A stretch of 21,039 nt of DNA from Desulfotomaculum sp. GTDB lineage: Bacteria > Bacillota > Desulfotomaculia > Desulfotomaculales > Nap2-2B. Below, in pieces: positions 1 to 6,523 of the stretch. The position numbers and the translations under genes were made by a program. Under the pieces are notes generated by a model. That model made no database searches and was not told the origin of the DNA. It saw only the letters and a list, made by a program, of their open reading frames with translations. Location: positions 1 through 21,039 of the forward strand of contig DOTD01000012.1 in assembly GCA_003513005.1 (NCBI GenBank), given 5' to 3'. How positions within the stretch are numbered: the stretch's first letter is position 1; every line of letters starts with the position of its first letter.

Positions 1-313
1 CGTCTGCCACTTCCCTCCGGGCGCCAGCAAGTGGAACCAGATTGAGCCCCGGCTCTTCCCCCACATCACACAGAACTGGCGCGGCCGCCTGCTGGAGAGC
101 CATGAGGTCATCGTCAACCTCATCGCCAACACCACAACCACTACGGGTCTAAAGGTTCAGGGCCAACTTGACACCAATCCGTACCCGGCCGGCATTAAGG
201 TATCAGACACCGAACTGGCTGCTGTCCAACTGGAGCGCTCGGACTTTCATGGTGATTGGAATTATGTCATCCGGCCACATAGTTGAAAAAAGTTATTTTC
301 TCGCGACTCCTTA
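1..313 (+). mobile_element. Right end of an ISAzo13-type insertion sequence (truncated by window edge)
   Basis: The window opens inside a transposase reading frame that ends at 286. Beyond 313 the sequence becomes an aldehyde dehydrogenase remnant on the other strand, so the element's outer end most likely lies in the short A/T-rich then GCGACTCC-containing stretch between 287 and 313. The matching left terminal repeat is outside the window, so the exact boundary and any target duplication cannot be seen. Confidence 0.45.
2..286 (+). CDS. ISAzo13-family transposase, C-terminal 94 residues (5' end outside window)
   Basis: An open frame enters from the left edge and stops with TGA at 284-286. 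The peptide contains the pattern CHFPPGASKWNQIEPRLF, then ITQNWRGRLLESHEVIVNLI, then a TTTTTGLKV stretch and a TNPYPAGIKV stretch. This order (PPGxSKWNxIEHRLF, NWRG, T-rich turn, YPxGI) is the C-terminal part of the DDE transposase of ISAzo13-like elements, where the Glu of the IE pair belongs to the catalytic triad. The visible part is undamaged; whether the rest is intact cannot be judged. Its end sits beside a scrap of another gene, consistent with insertion into or next to that gene. Identification is from motif memory, not from a search. Confidence 0.8.
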   Translation, partial: VCHFPPGASKWNQIEPRLFPHITQNWRGRLLESHEVIVNLIANTTTTTGLKVQGQLDTNPYPAGIKVSDTELAAVQLERSDFHGDWNYVIRPHS

Positions 314-464
314 GTCTTCAGCAAAAGTGCACCCAGGTACGCTCTGAACGAGCAGATAATCCGGAGCTATACATGCCTGCCCGGCGTTTAAGTATTTTCC
401 AAACACGATTTTTTTGGCGGCTGGATTGAGGGCGGCTGATTCATCCACGATACCCTTGAGATTT
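311..464 (-). pseudogene. Aldehyde dehydrogenase fragment (catalytic-Cys region only)
   Basis: Read on the minus strand, about 50 codons translate to IVDESAALNPAAKKIVFGKY followed by LNAGQACIAPDYLLVQ. This is the family's nucleophile region: residues after the 'LGGKSP' loop, then the G-Q-x-C segment with the catalytic Cys and the APDYLLV strand of class-3-type aldehyde dehydrogenases. Upstream the frame reads only a broken GKS-like start (an apparent 1-base slip near 455-458) and then unrelated A/T-rich DNA; downstream it departs from the family after LLVQ and meets a stop at 311-313, exactly where the insertion sequence seems to end. No start codon and no remaining domain are present, so it is a non-functional remnant. 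Confidence 0.6.
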
Positions 465-530
465 CTTTGATTCTTTGATATTATTTAATCAAAGTTTCTT
501 TGTGTATTTTCTATTTGATGAACATATACT
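465..530 (+). promoter_or_regulatory. Probable promoter/operator region of the AbrB-type antitoxin
   Basis: A direct repeat TTCTTTGAT-TCTTTGAT (464-479) overlaps an inverted repeat CTTTGAT (473-479) / ATCAAAG (488-494). A TATACT -10 hexamer follows at 525-530, with only a weak -35. Antitoxins of this class usually autoregulate through such repeats; the operator role is inferred from position, about 90 bases upstream of the chosen start. Confidence 0.4.
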
Positions 531-581
531 GCCAAAGTAGGAGTACTAATGCTTCAAGTGAAAACAAAAGGAGAAAATCTG

Positions 582-923
582 ATGATTAAAAAACGCATCT
601 CGGTATCTCAGAAACGCCAGATAACCATACCGGTTGATTTTTATAACAGCGTTGGCATTGATAAGGAAGTAGAATGTTATGTCCAAAACAATGCCATCGT
701 TATCCGTCCCGTTCGGGAAAGCGGCGGAGAATTTGATGAACAAATCCTGGCTGATTTAATAGCCCAAGGTCTTTCAGGACAAGAACTGCTTGATAAGTTT
801 AAAGAGACCCGCCGCCAAATCCGTCCCGCTGTGGAACGCTTGCTTGATGAGGCCCAACGTGCTGCAAATGGCAATGCGCCTGCCATCAGCTATAAAGATA
901 TCTTTGGCTCGGAGACAGACTGA
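582..923 (+). CDS. AbrB/MazE/SpoVT-type antitoxin-like DNA-binding protein
   Basis: The 113-residue product starts MIKKRISVSQKRQITIP, the typical swapped-hairpin AbrB (SpoVT/MazE) domain in residues 1-45, with the hallmark R-Q-I-T-I-P strand. The C-terminal half (46-113) is charged and helical and is the kind of tail that wraps a toxin partner. The start at 582 is preferred because AAAGGAG lies 8 bases upstream and the domain begins there; an in-frame ATG at 549 with GTAGGAG would add 11 residues without homology. The stop overlaps the ATG of the next frame (TGATG), so it is translationally coupled to the toxin remnant at 923. It probably represses its own promoter through the repeats at 464-494. 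With the toxin truncated it is an orphan antitoxin, possibly still acting as a regulator. Confidence 0.8.
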   Translation: MIKKRISVSQKRQITIPVDFYNSVGIDKEVECYVQNNAIVIRPVRESGGEFDEQILADLIAQGLSGQELLDKFKETRRQIRPAVERLLDEAQRAANGNAPAISYKDIFGSETD

Positions 924-1099
924 TGACCAGACTGATCATTTTGCCTCCCGCAGCCCGCTATCTTAAAAAACTCAAAGAGAAACCGCTGAAAGATAAATTC
1001 CAGGCAGCCATTGACCAACTTCTGATGGATCCCTATTTCGGAGAACCTAAAACCGGCGATCTTAGCTGCATTAAAAACCGTTCAATGCCACAGCCCTAA
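923..1099 (+). pseudogene. RelE/ParE-superfamily toxin, truncated to 58 residues
   Basis: The frame starts at an ATG overlapping the stop of the AbrB-type gene and reads MTRLIILPPAARYLKKLKEK, then DKFQAAIDQLLMDPYFGEPK and TGDLSCIKNRSMPQP. The N-terminal helical hairpin (A-x-x-Y-L-K-K-L-K), the L-x-x-DPY-x-G-x-x-x-G-D-L-S turn and the position next to an antitoxin are those of RelE/ParE mRNA-interferase or gyrase toxins. Family members run to about 85-90 residues: after 'GDLSG' they have basic and aromatic strands carrying the active residues, which are missing here. The stop at 1097-1099 overlaps head-to-tail with the stop of the convergent gene (1096-1098), so a rearrangement probably replaced the toxin's 3' end. 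Expected to be inactive. Confidence 0.7.
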
Positions 1100-2598
1100 G
1101 TCGAAGTAATTATGACACAGCGCGCGGCCTCATCCCACTCAACCTTGCAGCTGAACGCTTCACTAAAGAACCTCAGCGGGATCAGCGTCCGGCCGTTAAT
1201 GATTACTGGCGGAGAATCTAATATAAACGGCGCTCCATTACGGTATGCGGTCTTGTTCGCAATCTGCAGCCTGACTGATAAATCCCCGCCCGTTGCGATC
1301 ACCGTCCGGTCGGCGCCGTTCCAGGTCACCTTAACGTTTAACGCCTCTACAACGGCCCTGAAGGGAACCATGGTACGGTTATTAATGATTACAGGCAGAA
1401 CGTCAAAAGCGACAGGAACCCCGTCTATGAACACCTGGATCACACCCGGCTGTGCTTGAGGCTTGGGCAGGGATTGGATAAAGAGTTTTATCTTTTCTGT
1501 GCACCCTGCCGCATTTGCTAACAGATTCTTCATTCCATAATAAAAACTTCCGTTCACCTCAGAATACTTTTTATTAATATCCAACTGCTTATCTATTTCA
1601 TTAGCGACCACATCTTTGTAAAGACCATGTCCTACATACAACTGCACACCTGTGCCCTTGACTTCGTTTGACCACCATCTTACAAGGGTTTCATAGTCAG
1701 CTTCTTTATTACCTGTTTCGTAATAAATTTGCGGCGCTACATAATCAATCCATCCATTTTTTATCCAGGTTCTCGTGTCTGCATAAACAGCATAGTATGA
1801 TTCATAACCTGACGTCTTAGAGCCTGCCGGATCGTTAGTACTGTTTTTCCAGATGCCTATAGGACTAATTCCAAACAAAACGTTTTTATTAATATTTTTG
1901 ATAGCGGCATGAACCCTTTGGACCATATTATTAACATGCTGGATTCTGCTTTTAGCTGCTGACCCGTCCTTGACTTCACCTTGAGGAAGCGGGTAGTTTG
2001 ATGGATAAAAATAATCATCAAAATGAATTGCATCAACATTATAATTTAGAACAATCTCTTCCACAGTGGCGACGATATGGTTTTGCACCTGTTCTGATTC
2101 CGGGTTATAACACAATGAATTGTTATGGCTAATTACCCAGTCGGGATGCAACCTTGCCGGGTGATTTTCACTCAGCGCGCTTAAATCGGCGCCTGATGTG
2201 GTTATCCTGTATGGATTCAGCCAGGCATGAAAAGACATACCCCTTTTATGCGTCTCCTCAATCATAAAAGACAGGGGATCATAACCCGGATCTTTTCCTT
2301 GTGTTCCCGTTAGAACATCTGACCAGGGGTTGATCCCGGACTTATACAAAGCATCTGCTTTTGGCCTTACCTGGACCACTACAGTATTGATACCTATTGC
2401 CTTCAGTTTGTCTAGTTTTTCAATGTATTCATTTTTCTGGGCAGCTACATCGTCTTTAACGCTTGGAAAATCTATGTTAAGTACTGTAGCCATCCACACA
2501 GCCTGCATATTTTGCGGGGTTGCGCCTGCCATAACACCCGGAGTAAAGAATACTGTTGAAAAAATCAATATTATTATTGTACATAATATTTTTTTCAA
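1096..2598 (-). CDS. Secreted family-10 glycosyl-hydrolase-like (GHL10/DUF187) protein with copper-amine-oxidase-like C-terminal domain
   Basis: The 500-residue product has a signal peptide (residues 1-25: KK, hydrophobic ILCTIIILIFSTVFF, then GVMAGA). Residues 30-375 form a GHL10/DUF187 TIM-barrel: MQAVWMATVLNIDFPS, VQVRPKADALY, SFHAWLNPYR (122-131), LHPDWV, the acidic strand VDAIHFDDYFYP (188-199) and LFGISPIGIW. This family is thought to cleave glycan or peptidoglycan-related polymers, with acidic residues such as the DD pair at 194-195 as candidates. Residues 385-500 hold two copies of the copper-amine-oxidase N-terminal-like fold (VPVAFDVLPVIINNRTMVPF and the APFILDSPPVIINGRTLIPL repeat), a surface-attachment stalk common in clostridia. 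The start is a TTG at 2598 with CCCTCCT on the plus strand (AGGAGGG, 8-base spacing); an upstream ATG at 2688 would put 30 polar residues before the signal peptide. Confidence 0.88.
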   Translation of the reverse strand: MKKILCTIIILIFSTVFFTPGVMAGATPQNMQAVWMATVLNIDFPSVKDDVAAQKNEYIEKLDKLKAIGINTVVVQVRPKADALYKSGINPWSDVLTGTQGKDPGYDPLSFMIEETHKRGMSFHAWLNPYRITTSGADLSALSENHPARLHPDWVISHNNSLCYNPESEQVQNHIVATVEEIVLNYNVDAIHFDDYFYPSNYPLPQGEVKDGSAAKSRIQHVNNMVQRVHAAIKNINKNVLFGISPIGIWKNSTNDPAGSKTSGYESYYAVYADTRTWIKNGWIDYVAPQIYYETGNKEADYETLVRWWSNEVKGTGVQLYVGHGLYKDVVANEIDKQLDINKKYSEVNGSFYYGMKNLLANAAGCTEKIKLFIQSLPKPQAQPGVIQVFIDGVPVAFDVLPVIINNRTMVPFRAVVEALNVKVTWNGADRTVIATGGDLSVRLQIANKTAYRNGAPFILDSPPVIINGRTLIPLRFFSEAFSCKVEWDEAARCVIITST

Positions 2599-2668
2599 AT
2601 TAATATCCCTCCTGATGATGAAATCTCCAGTTATGCCTGCGTGTCGTTTTCCGTCGGCCACTATTGCT

Positions 2669-2688
2669 GAATTGCACCAGAATTGCAC
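2669..2688. repeat. Tandem 9-mer GAATTGCAC with 11-bp period in the 5' leader
   Basis: GAATTGCAC occurs at 2669-2677 and 2680-2688, one helical turn apart, between the promoter (2711-2740) and the start of the glycosyl-hydrolase-like gene. Same-face spacing suggests a protein-binding site; this is inference from spacing only. Confidence 0.35.
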
Positions 2689-2710
2689 TATAGTATATTT
2701 TTGATTGTGA

Positions 2711-2740
2711 ATTATAGCATGACAGGCAGTCAGGGAGCAA
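2711..2740 (-). promoter_or_regulatory. Sigma-A-type promoter for the glycosyl-hydrolase-like gene
   Basis: On the minus strand TTGCTC (2740-2735) is followed after 18 bases by a perfect TATAAT (2716-2711). It points toward the TTG start at 2598, giving a leader of roughly 105 bases. The layout is nearly the same as that of the tRNA promoter at 9079-9107. Confidence 0.55.
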
Positions 2741-2775
2741 TGGAGTTCATTTCCAAGCTAAACGGACACTGTTTT

Positions 2776-3885
2776 TTATATTCTGCCCTTCTCCCTGGCA
2801 ATTCTTAAAAACTTTTCCTTCGTATTATCCGGGGGGACGTGCAGGACCGTACGGCGGGACATGGTTAACGAACTGCTCGGACATGCGGAGGCGCACACTC
2901 CACAACCTAAACAAATCTCTTTATTCACAACGGGAATTTCCGCCCCATATTCATCCTCTTGCATTGTAATTGCCCGAATATGACATCTGTCAGCGCAAGT
3001 GCCGCATCCTACGCATTTTTCCGTTTCTAATACGGGAAGAAAGTTGCTTGGGTGCGTGATATATTTCCCAGCCTCATTAATGGTAATCAGAACTTCGCAG
3101 CAGCAGCCGCAACAGTGGCATATGAAGGTAGGTTTATTTAGTACGTTATCACAATTATGGACCAATCCATATTTTTCTGTTTGATCAAGCACTTTGAGTA
3201 ATTCGTCGACGGCGGCCGGTTTGCCCATGCCTCTGCGTATTATCCACTCTGCGGCGTTGCCAAGGGAAGTACAAACCTCAAGGGGTGCTCCGCAGGCTTT
3301 GCCCAGGTGACTGGCTTTATGGCGGCAGGGGCATATGGAAATTGCCCCTCCACCGGATTCCCGTATAATTTCACTAGCCCTTTCGTAAGTTAAAACCTCG
3401 GTTTCCACTGATACAGCTATAAGGCTTTCGTATACCAAAGTCCGCATCATTTTGGTGCTATCCCCGGAAAGTTCATCTCTTACTTCTTTGGTGTTAAAGT
3501 AATTCTGGAAAAGCCCCGCTAAATTCTTAAAATTTACATCATCTCGGACCCGCATGAATGTAAATTCGAAAAAACCTATAACCATCGGGGCAAGCGTGTA
3601 ATAAAAAGTATCCTTAAGAGGGATATCCAATACTAATCCCTTATTAGCCATACCCTCAAGGATTGTTTTTAGTTGTTCTTCTTTAATCCCGGTAACTTTG
3701 GCTATCTGCTCCAACTTCATCGGAACCAAACGAAATTTACTGCCCACCATGGCTTCACTCTCAGTATAGAGGCCGTAAAGAATAGCCATCAATGTCTCGT
3801 TTATTGGCGCACCAACCGGATTTTTATTTAAGCGTTCAGCTAACGCCCGGTAAACATATTCTTTGTTATTAATTAAATGTCCCAT
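2776..3885 (-). CDS. 4Fe-4S dicluster protein with N-terminal winged-helix-like domain
   Basis: The 369-residue soluble protein has three parts. Residues about 10-110 look like a winged-helix segment (helices around 30-40 and 55-85, with VTGIKEEQLKTILEGMANKG). Residues 180-265 are unusually Cys-rich: CPCRHKASHLGKAC (185-198), C205, C245 and the cluster CHCCGCCC (256-263). Residues 291-301 (CVGCGTCADRC) and 325-335 (CLGCGVCASAC) are two ferredoxin-type 4Fe-4S motifs; the first has His rather than Pro after its fourth Cys. Proteins of this build occur in anaerobic Firmicutes and are usually only called ferredoxins; electron transfer or redox sensing is plausible, but no partner enzyme is adjacent. 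The start is supported by GGGGAG 9 bases upstream. It shares an upstream sequence motif with the cupin gene. Confidence 0.8.
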   Translation of the reverse strand: MGHLINNKEYVYRALAERLNKNPVGAPINETLMAILYGLYTESEAMVGSKFRLVPMKLEQIAKVTGIKEEQLKTILEGMANKGLVLDIPLKDTFYYTLAPMVIGFFEFTFMRVRDDVNFKNLAGLFQNYFNTKEVRDELSGDSTKMMRTLVYESLIAVSVETEVLTYERASEIIRESGGGAISICPCRHKASHLGKACGAPLEVCTSLGNAAEWIIRRGMGKPAAVDELLKVLDQTEKYGLVHNCDNVLNKPTFICHCCGCCCEVLITINEAGKYITHPSNFLPVLETEKCVGCGTCADRCHIRAITMQEDEYGAEIPVVNKEICLGCGVCASACPSSSLTMSRRTVLHVPPDNTKEKFLRIAREKGRI

Positions 3886-4033
3886 TTAAATATTCTCCCC
3901 ATTGGTGACAATCCCAAAATATCCTATCCTCACTTTAAACTAATAATTTTTATCGTCATGATATACAGCCCCCCTGATTTTAGTTCCAATATTTTAAGTT
4001 AGTGTTGACCTTAATTGGGGGCAGGTTAAATAT

Positions 4034-4375
4034 TTATAATGGAAATACAACAATCAAAAACATTTTAAATCGCTGAGATGCAAATACGGCATGTGGTTTC
4101 TTTGATGGCATTATAATTGTATCACCTTTATGGAGAGTGTATTTTTCACCATCGATCGTTATTTCTCCTTCACCATCAAGAGCAATTATCAATGCATCCC
4201 CATTAGATGCATGCGTACTTATTTCCTCTTCCTTATCAAATGCAAATAGAGTTAAACTTAGAGCCTTATTTTGTGCCAGCGTTTTACTTACTATCTGGCC
4301 TGGTTGGTAACTTACCTGGTTCTCCAAAGATATTACAGTTTCAAAATCCATATTTTTGATAAATCTGTTTGTCAT
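4034..4375 (-). CDS. Small single-domain cupin
   Basis: The 113-residue protein is a single beta-barrel. The first cupin motif runs from H55 (STHASNGDALIIALDGEGEI) and the second covers GDTIIMPSKKPHAVFA with H95; metal ligands would include H55 and H95, while the usual first-motif second His is Asn/Asp here (N58, D60), so metal binding is uncertain. Such small cupins typically sense or detoxify small molecules, often under redox control. Start at 4375 has AGGGAG 10 bases upstream. The upstream region carries two GATAG-N8-CTATC dyads and a TTGACA -35-like element (plus-strand 4589-4594), so regulation at this promoter is likely. It lies downstream of no other gene on its strand and is probably monocistronic. 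Confidence 0.8.
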   Translation of the reverse strand: MTNRFIKNMDFETVISLENQVSYQPGQIVSKTLAQNKALSLTLFAFDKEEEISTHASNGDALIIALDGEGEITIDGEKYTLHKGDTIIMPSKKPHAVFASQRFKMFLIVVFPL

Positions 4376-4454
4376 ATACTAAACTCCCTTCGCCATCTTG
4401 ATGTTCTTCTTAACAAATTCTTTCCATTACTAGTGGTTATTTTTTCGCTTATCC

Positions 4455-4472
4455 GATAGTTAAATTCCTATC
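4455..4472. promoter_or_regulatory. Dyad GATAG-N8-CTATC, copy 1
   Basis: GATAG at 4455-4459 and CTATC at 4468-4472 form an inverted pair with an 8-base centre, lying about 80-100 bases upstream of the cupin start. The identical arrangement recurs at 4530-4547, 75 bases away. Likely an operator half of a pair; the regulator is unknown. Confidence 0.45.
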
Positions 4473-4529
4473 ATTTAATCATTAATGGTTGTTTATGATT
4501 TTACCAATAACTTCTGGTATCCCAAAATA

Positions 4530-4547
4530 GATAGTCTCTAACCTATC
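4530..4547. promoter_or_regulatory. Dyad GATAG-N8-CTATC, copy 2
   Basis: GATAG at 4530-4534 and CTATC at 4543-4547, again with 8 bases between. This copy lies just downstream of the putative TTGACA promoter element on the minus strand, where a bound repressor would block transcription of the cupin gene. The 75-base offset to copy 1 is close to seven helical turns. Confidence 0.45.
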
Positions 4548-4789
4548 CTTTATATTTAGTAGTATTTTATTAAATGTTTTCGGGTTTATGTCAACTTATA
4601 AAAGTTCTACACTTTGCTTTAAAAACCTTTTTGCAGACTTTTATCAGGACTTTCATCTTAGCGCTTATTTGAAGACAAACTAACTTTTGCTATTTAACGA
4701 TTTGTCTGAGGTGTTGATCAGGGGAGTGCATTTGCTTTTAGGGGGTGCAGTAGATTTCTGGTATTTGTTTCCTCTGGGTTGTAAATTCA

Positions 4790-5287
4790 ATGAGCGACCT
4801 TTTTCATAAAGATGTCCCAGAGGATTTTATTAAGAATGTTTTCGGTGTAATGAATAGTGCTGATTGGCATGTATTTCAGCTCTTAACGAAGCGATCTAAG
4901 CGTTTGCTAGAAAGCAATCAGAAACTTAATTGGGCACCTAACATCTGGATGGGCGTGAGTGTTGAAAATAATGATTATACTTACCGGATTGATTGCCTAA
5001 GAAAAACGGATGCGAAAATAAAATTCATTTCTTTTGAGCCATTGTTAGGGCCGATAGAAAGCATTAATTTGCAAGGTATTGACTGGGTGATAGTTGGCGG
5101 TGAGTCTGGACCTAAGGCGCGTCCAATGGATCCATCCTGGATAATTGATATTCAAGTCAAATGTCAAGAAGCTAACATACCCTTCTTTTTCAAGCAGTGG
5201 GGCGGGGTTAATAAGAAAAAGGCGGGTCGTGAACTTAAAGGGCGGACATGGGACGAGACTCCAATTTATTATGATACAGCTCTTTAA
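4790..5287 (+). pseudogene. DUF5131 (phage Gp37/Gp68-type) protein, N-terminally truncated
   Basis: The 165-codon frame begins MSDLFHKDVPEDFIKNVFGV and continues with HVFQLLTKRSKRLL, WMGVSVEN, FISFEPLLGP, DWVIVGGESGPKARPM and PFFFKQWGG, which are the successive blocks of the DUF5131 family. Full-length members are roughly 230-260 residues and start with a WNPVTGC...C..C-type segment (a radical-SAM-like Cys cluster) that is absent here. The three codons just before the ATG still read V-N-S, matching the family's 'FVNSMSDLFH', but an in-frame TAG lies about 25 bases further up, so a deletion or rearrangement removed the first third of the gene. The missing Cys cluster makes catalysis unlikely even if the ATG is used; no good ribosome site precedes it. 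Confidence 0.75.
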
Positions 5288-5385
5288 TTCTTAAAGACCT
5301 ATACCAACCCCCCTAAAAAGGGATTGCTTTATTTTTAGCGAATTACAAGAATTGAAGAAGCCGCTATCAGGGGAGGCATAGTAAT

Positions 5386-5652
5386 ATTTCTAAATCTCGT
5401 TTATCAAGATCCGTTGTTGCTGTATGTTTGTTGATTTCCGGGTTTCTCTTAACCCTTACCGGCCTTACAATGCTATTTACACATGCTGATCCAGGGCATG
5501 GCCGGCAATTAATGCTTATAGGAATGACAAGGCATCAATTTTACGATATACATATTCTTTTTGCCTTAATAACACTGCTATTTGGAATAATTCACATAAT
5601 CATCAACTGGAAAGCGTTTATTAGTTCCTTTAGATACTTGTTTAAGGATTGA
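5386..5652 (+). CDS. Small DUF4405-type membrane protein lacking an ATG start
   Basis: The product has two membrane segments, one around AVCLLISGFLLTLTGLTMLF and one around DIHILFALITLLFGIIHIII, with histidines in RHQFYDIH and IIHIIINW. This is the DUF4405 pattern, a cytochrome-b-like two-helix unit whose histidines could bind heme. There is no in-frame ATG: the frame opens after a TGA at 5353. A GGGGAGG at 5370-5376 sits 9 bases before an ATT at 5386, which would give MSKSRLSRSVVAVC and keep the first helix whole; the alternative TTG at 5428 cuts into that helix and has no ribosome site. Either a rare ATT start is used or the start codon has decayed, as in the neighbouring damaged genes. Function unknown. 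Confidence 0.55.
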   Translation: MSKSRLSRSVVAVCLLISGFLLTLTGLTMLFTHADPGHGRQLMLIGMTRHQFYDIHILFALITLLFGIIHIIINWKAFISSFRYLFKD

Positions 5653-5832
5653 ATAAGAGAACAATAATCTACGACTTCTAAACTTCCGGAGGCACCCCCT
5701 ATGCCCAAACTTATTCTATTTGCTTGACCTGGTTTTTGAAGGATAATTAATACATAGATAACCTCTGTTTCTTGATCTGTAGCAATTTAAGCTATCGCTG
5801 GAGATTTTAGCATAAAGCCGAGTGAATTGTAA
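5653..5832. other. Gene-free stretch between the DUF4405 gene and the broken gene
   Basis: Contains a well-placed ribosome site (GGAGG near 5687) 8 bases before an ATG at about 5701 whose frame stops after eight codons (MPKLILFA), possibly the start of another lost gene. I recognise no other coding homology, RNA or terminator. Confidence 0.35.
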
Positions 5833-6106
5833 ATGGAGAATAGAATCAGGGAATATATAAATTCAGTAAAATGGGTGTTCGCTAAGAAGATTCCTAAATA
5901 CCCACATGAACATACGGTGAGAAAATAGAATCCTCAATATAGATGAGGGATTTGTTTTCTTTGTCCTCTATATCAGGTAGTATGGAGAACCGAGGAGGTT
6001 TTTCTCTAAAACTCATATTTACCTTGAGCTTGATGGCTGGACTTATTGGACTATGGGCTCATCCATTGATGTCCTAACTCACCATCCTTACTGGGAGGTA
6101 ACAACA
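5833..6106 (+). pseudogene. Broken conserved hypothetical gene (W-FAK..P..PHE-T / DGW-YWTMG family)
   Basis: From ATG 5833 a frame reads MENRIREYINSVKWVFAKKI then PKYPHEHTVRK and hits TAG at 5926-5928. Continuing in the same frame gives NPQY, then after a one-base shift near 5941 the frame reads DEGFVFFVLYIR, TAG, YGEPRRFFSKTHIYLELDGW and TYWTMGSSID. The joined peptide matches a pattern I know from small hypothetical proteins of phage and accessory regions: an N-terminal W-x-FAK-x-x-P-x-x-PHEYT block and a C-terminal D-G-W-x-YWTMG block. The first TAG replaces an expected Trp. So three lesions (two stops and one indel) break a protein of about 80-90 residues. The last part is in frame with YjbQ, which explains a spurious N-terminal extension of that gene. 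Function unknown. Confidence 0.65.
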
Positions 6107-6523
6107 TTGAAACATTATCGTAAAGAAATTTGGTTTGAAACAAAAAAACGGCGGGAATTTATCAATATCACAGCCATTGTACAAAAGTGCCTGGAGGAAA
6201 GCGGCATTCGGGAGGGGTTATTGCTTTGCAATGCTATGCATATCACTGCCAGTGTCTTTATCAACGATGATGAAAGTGGGTTGCATAAAGACTTTGAAAC
6301 ATGGTTGGAAATCCTCGCACCAGAAAAACCTTATGACCGCTATCGGCACAATAGTTTCGAGGATAATGCTGATGCACATCTGAAACGTACGGTCATGGGC
6401 CGTGAAGTGGTGGTTGCAGTTACCCAAGGAAAACTGGACTTTGGACCCTGGGAGCAGATTTTCTACGGTGAATTTGACGGTGGCCGCCGTAAACGTGTAC
6501 TGATCAAGATCATTGGCGAATAA
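6107..6523 (+). CDS. yjbQ: YjbQ/UPF0047 family protein (secondary thiamine-phosphate synthase type)
   Basis: The 138-residue product carries the full YjbQ fold and its conserved blocks: NAMHITASVFINDDESGL (His and the acidic pair line the pocket), YRHNSFEDNADAHLK with its clustered His/Asp, and KLDFGPWEQIFYGEFDG near the C-terminus. The Escherichia coli homologue has weak thiamine-phosphate synthase activity; the physiological role of the family is unsettled. The start is the TTG at 6107, with GGGAGG (6093-6098) 8 bases upstream; this gives the usual family length. A longer frame from ATG 6053 adds 18 residues that belong to the upstream broken gene. Cytoplasmic, no operon partner evident. 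Confidence 0.88.
   Translation: MKHYRKEIWFETKKRREFINITAIVQKCLEESGIREGLLLCNAMHITASVFINDDESGLHKDFETWLEILAPEKPYDRYRHNSFEDNADAHLKRTVMGREVVVAVTQGKLDFGPWEQIFYGEFDGGRRKRVLIKIIGE

Larger units (their letters stand above)
4376..4780. other. Gene-free A/T-rich stretch upstream of the cupin gene
   Basis: I see no coding frame with homology here. It contains the cupin ribosome site, two dyads (4455-4472, 4530-4547), an ATCCCAAAATA...CCTATCC pattern also found at 3911-3929 upstream of the 4Fe-4S gene, a TTGACA-like -35 on the minus strand (4594-4589) with A/T-rich -10 options near 4564-4571, and at its right end the breakpoint of the truncated DUF5131 gene. Confidence 0.5.

Noticed and set aside
5305..5335. 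Terminator after the DUF5131 remnant
   Set aside because: Only a 4-base CCCT/AGGG stem before an interrupted T-run; too weak to call.
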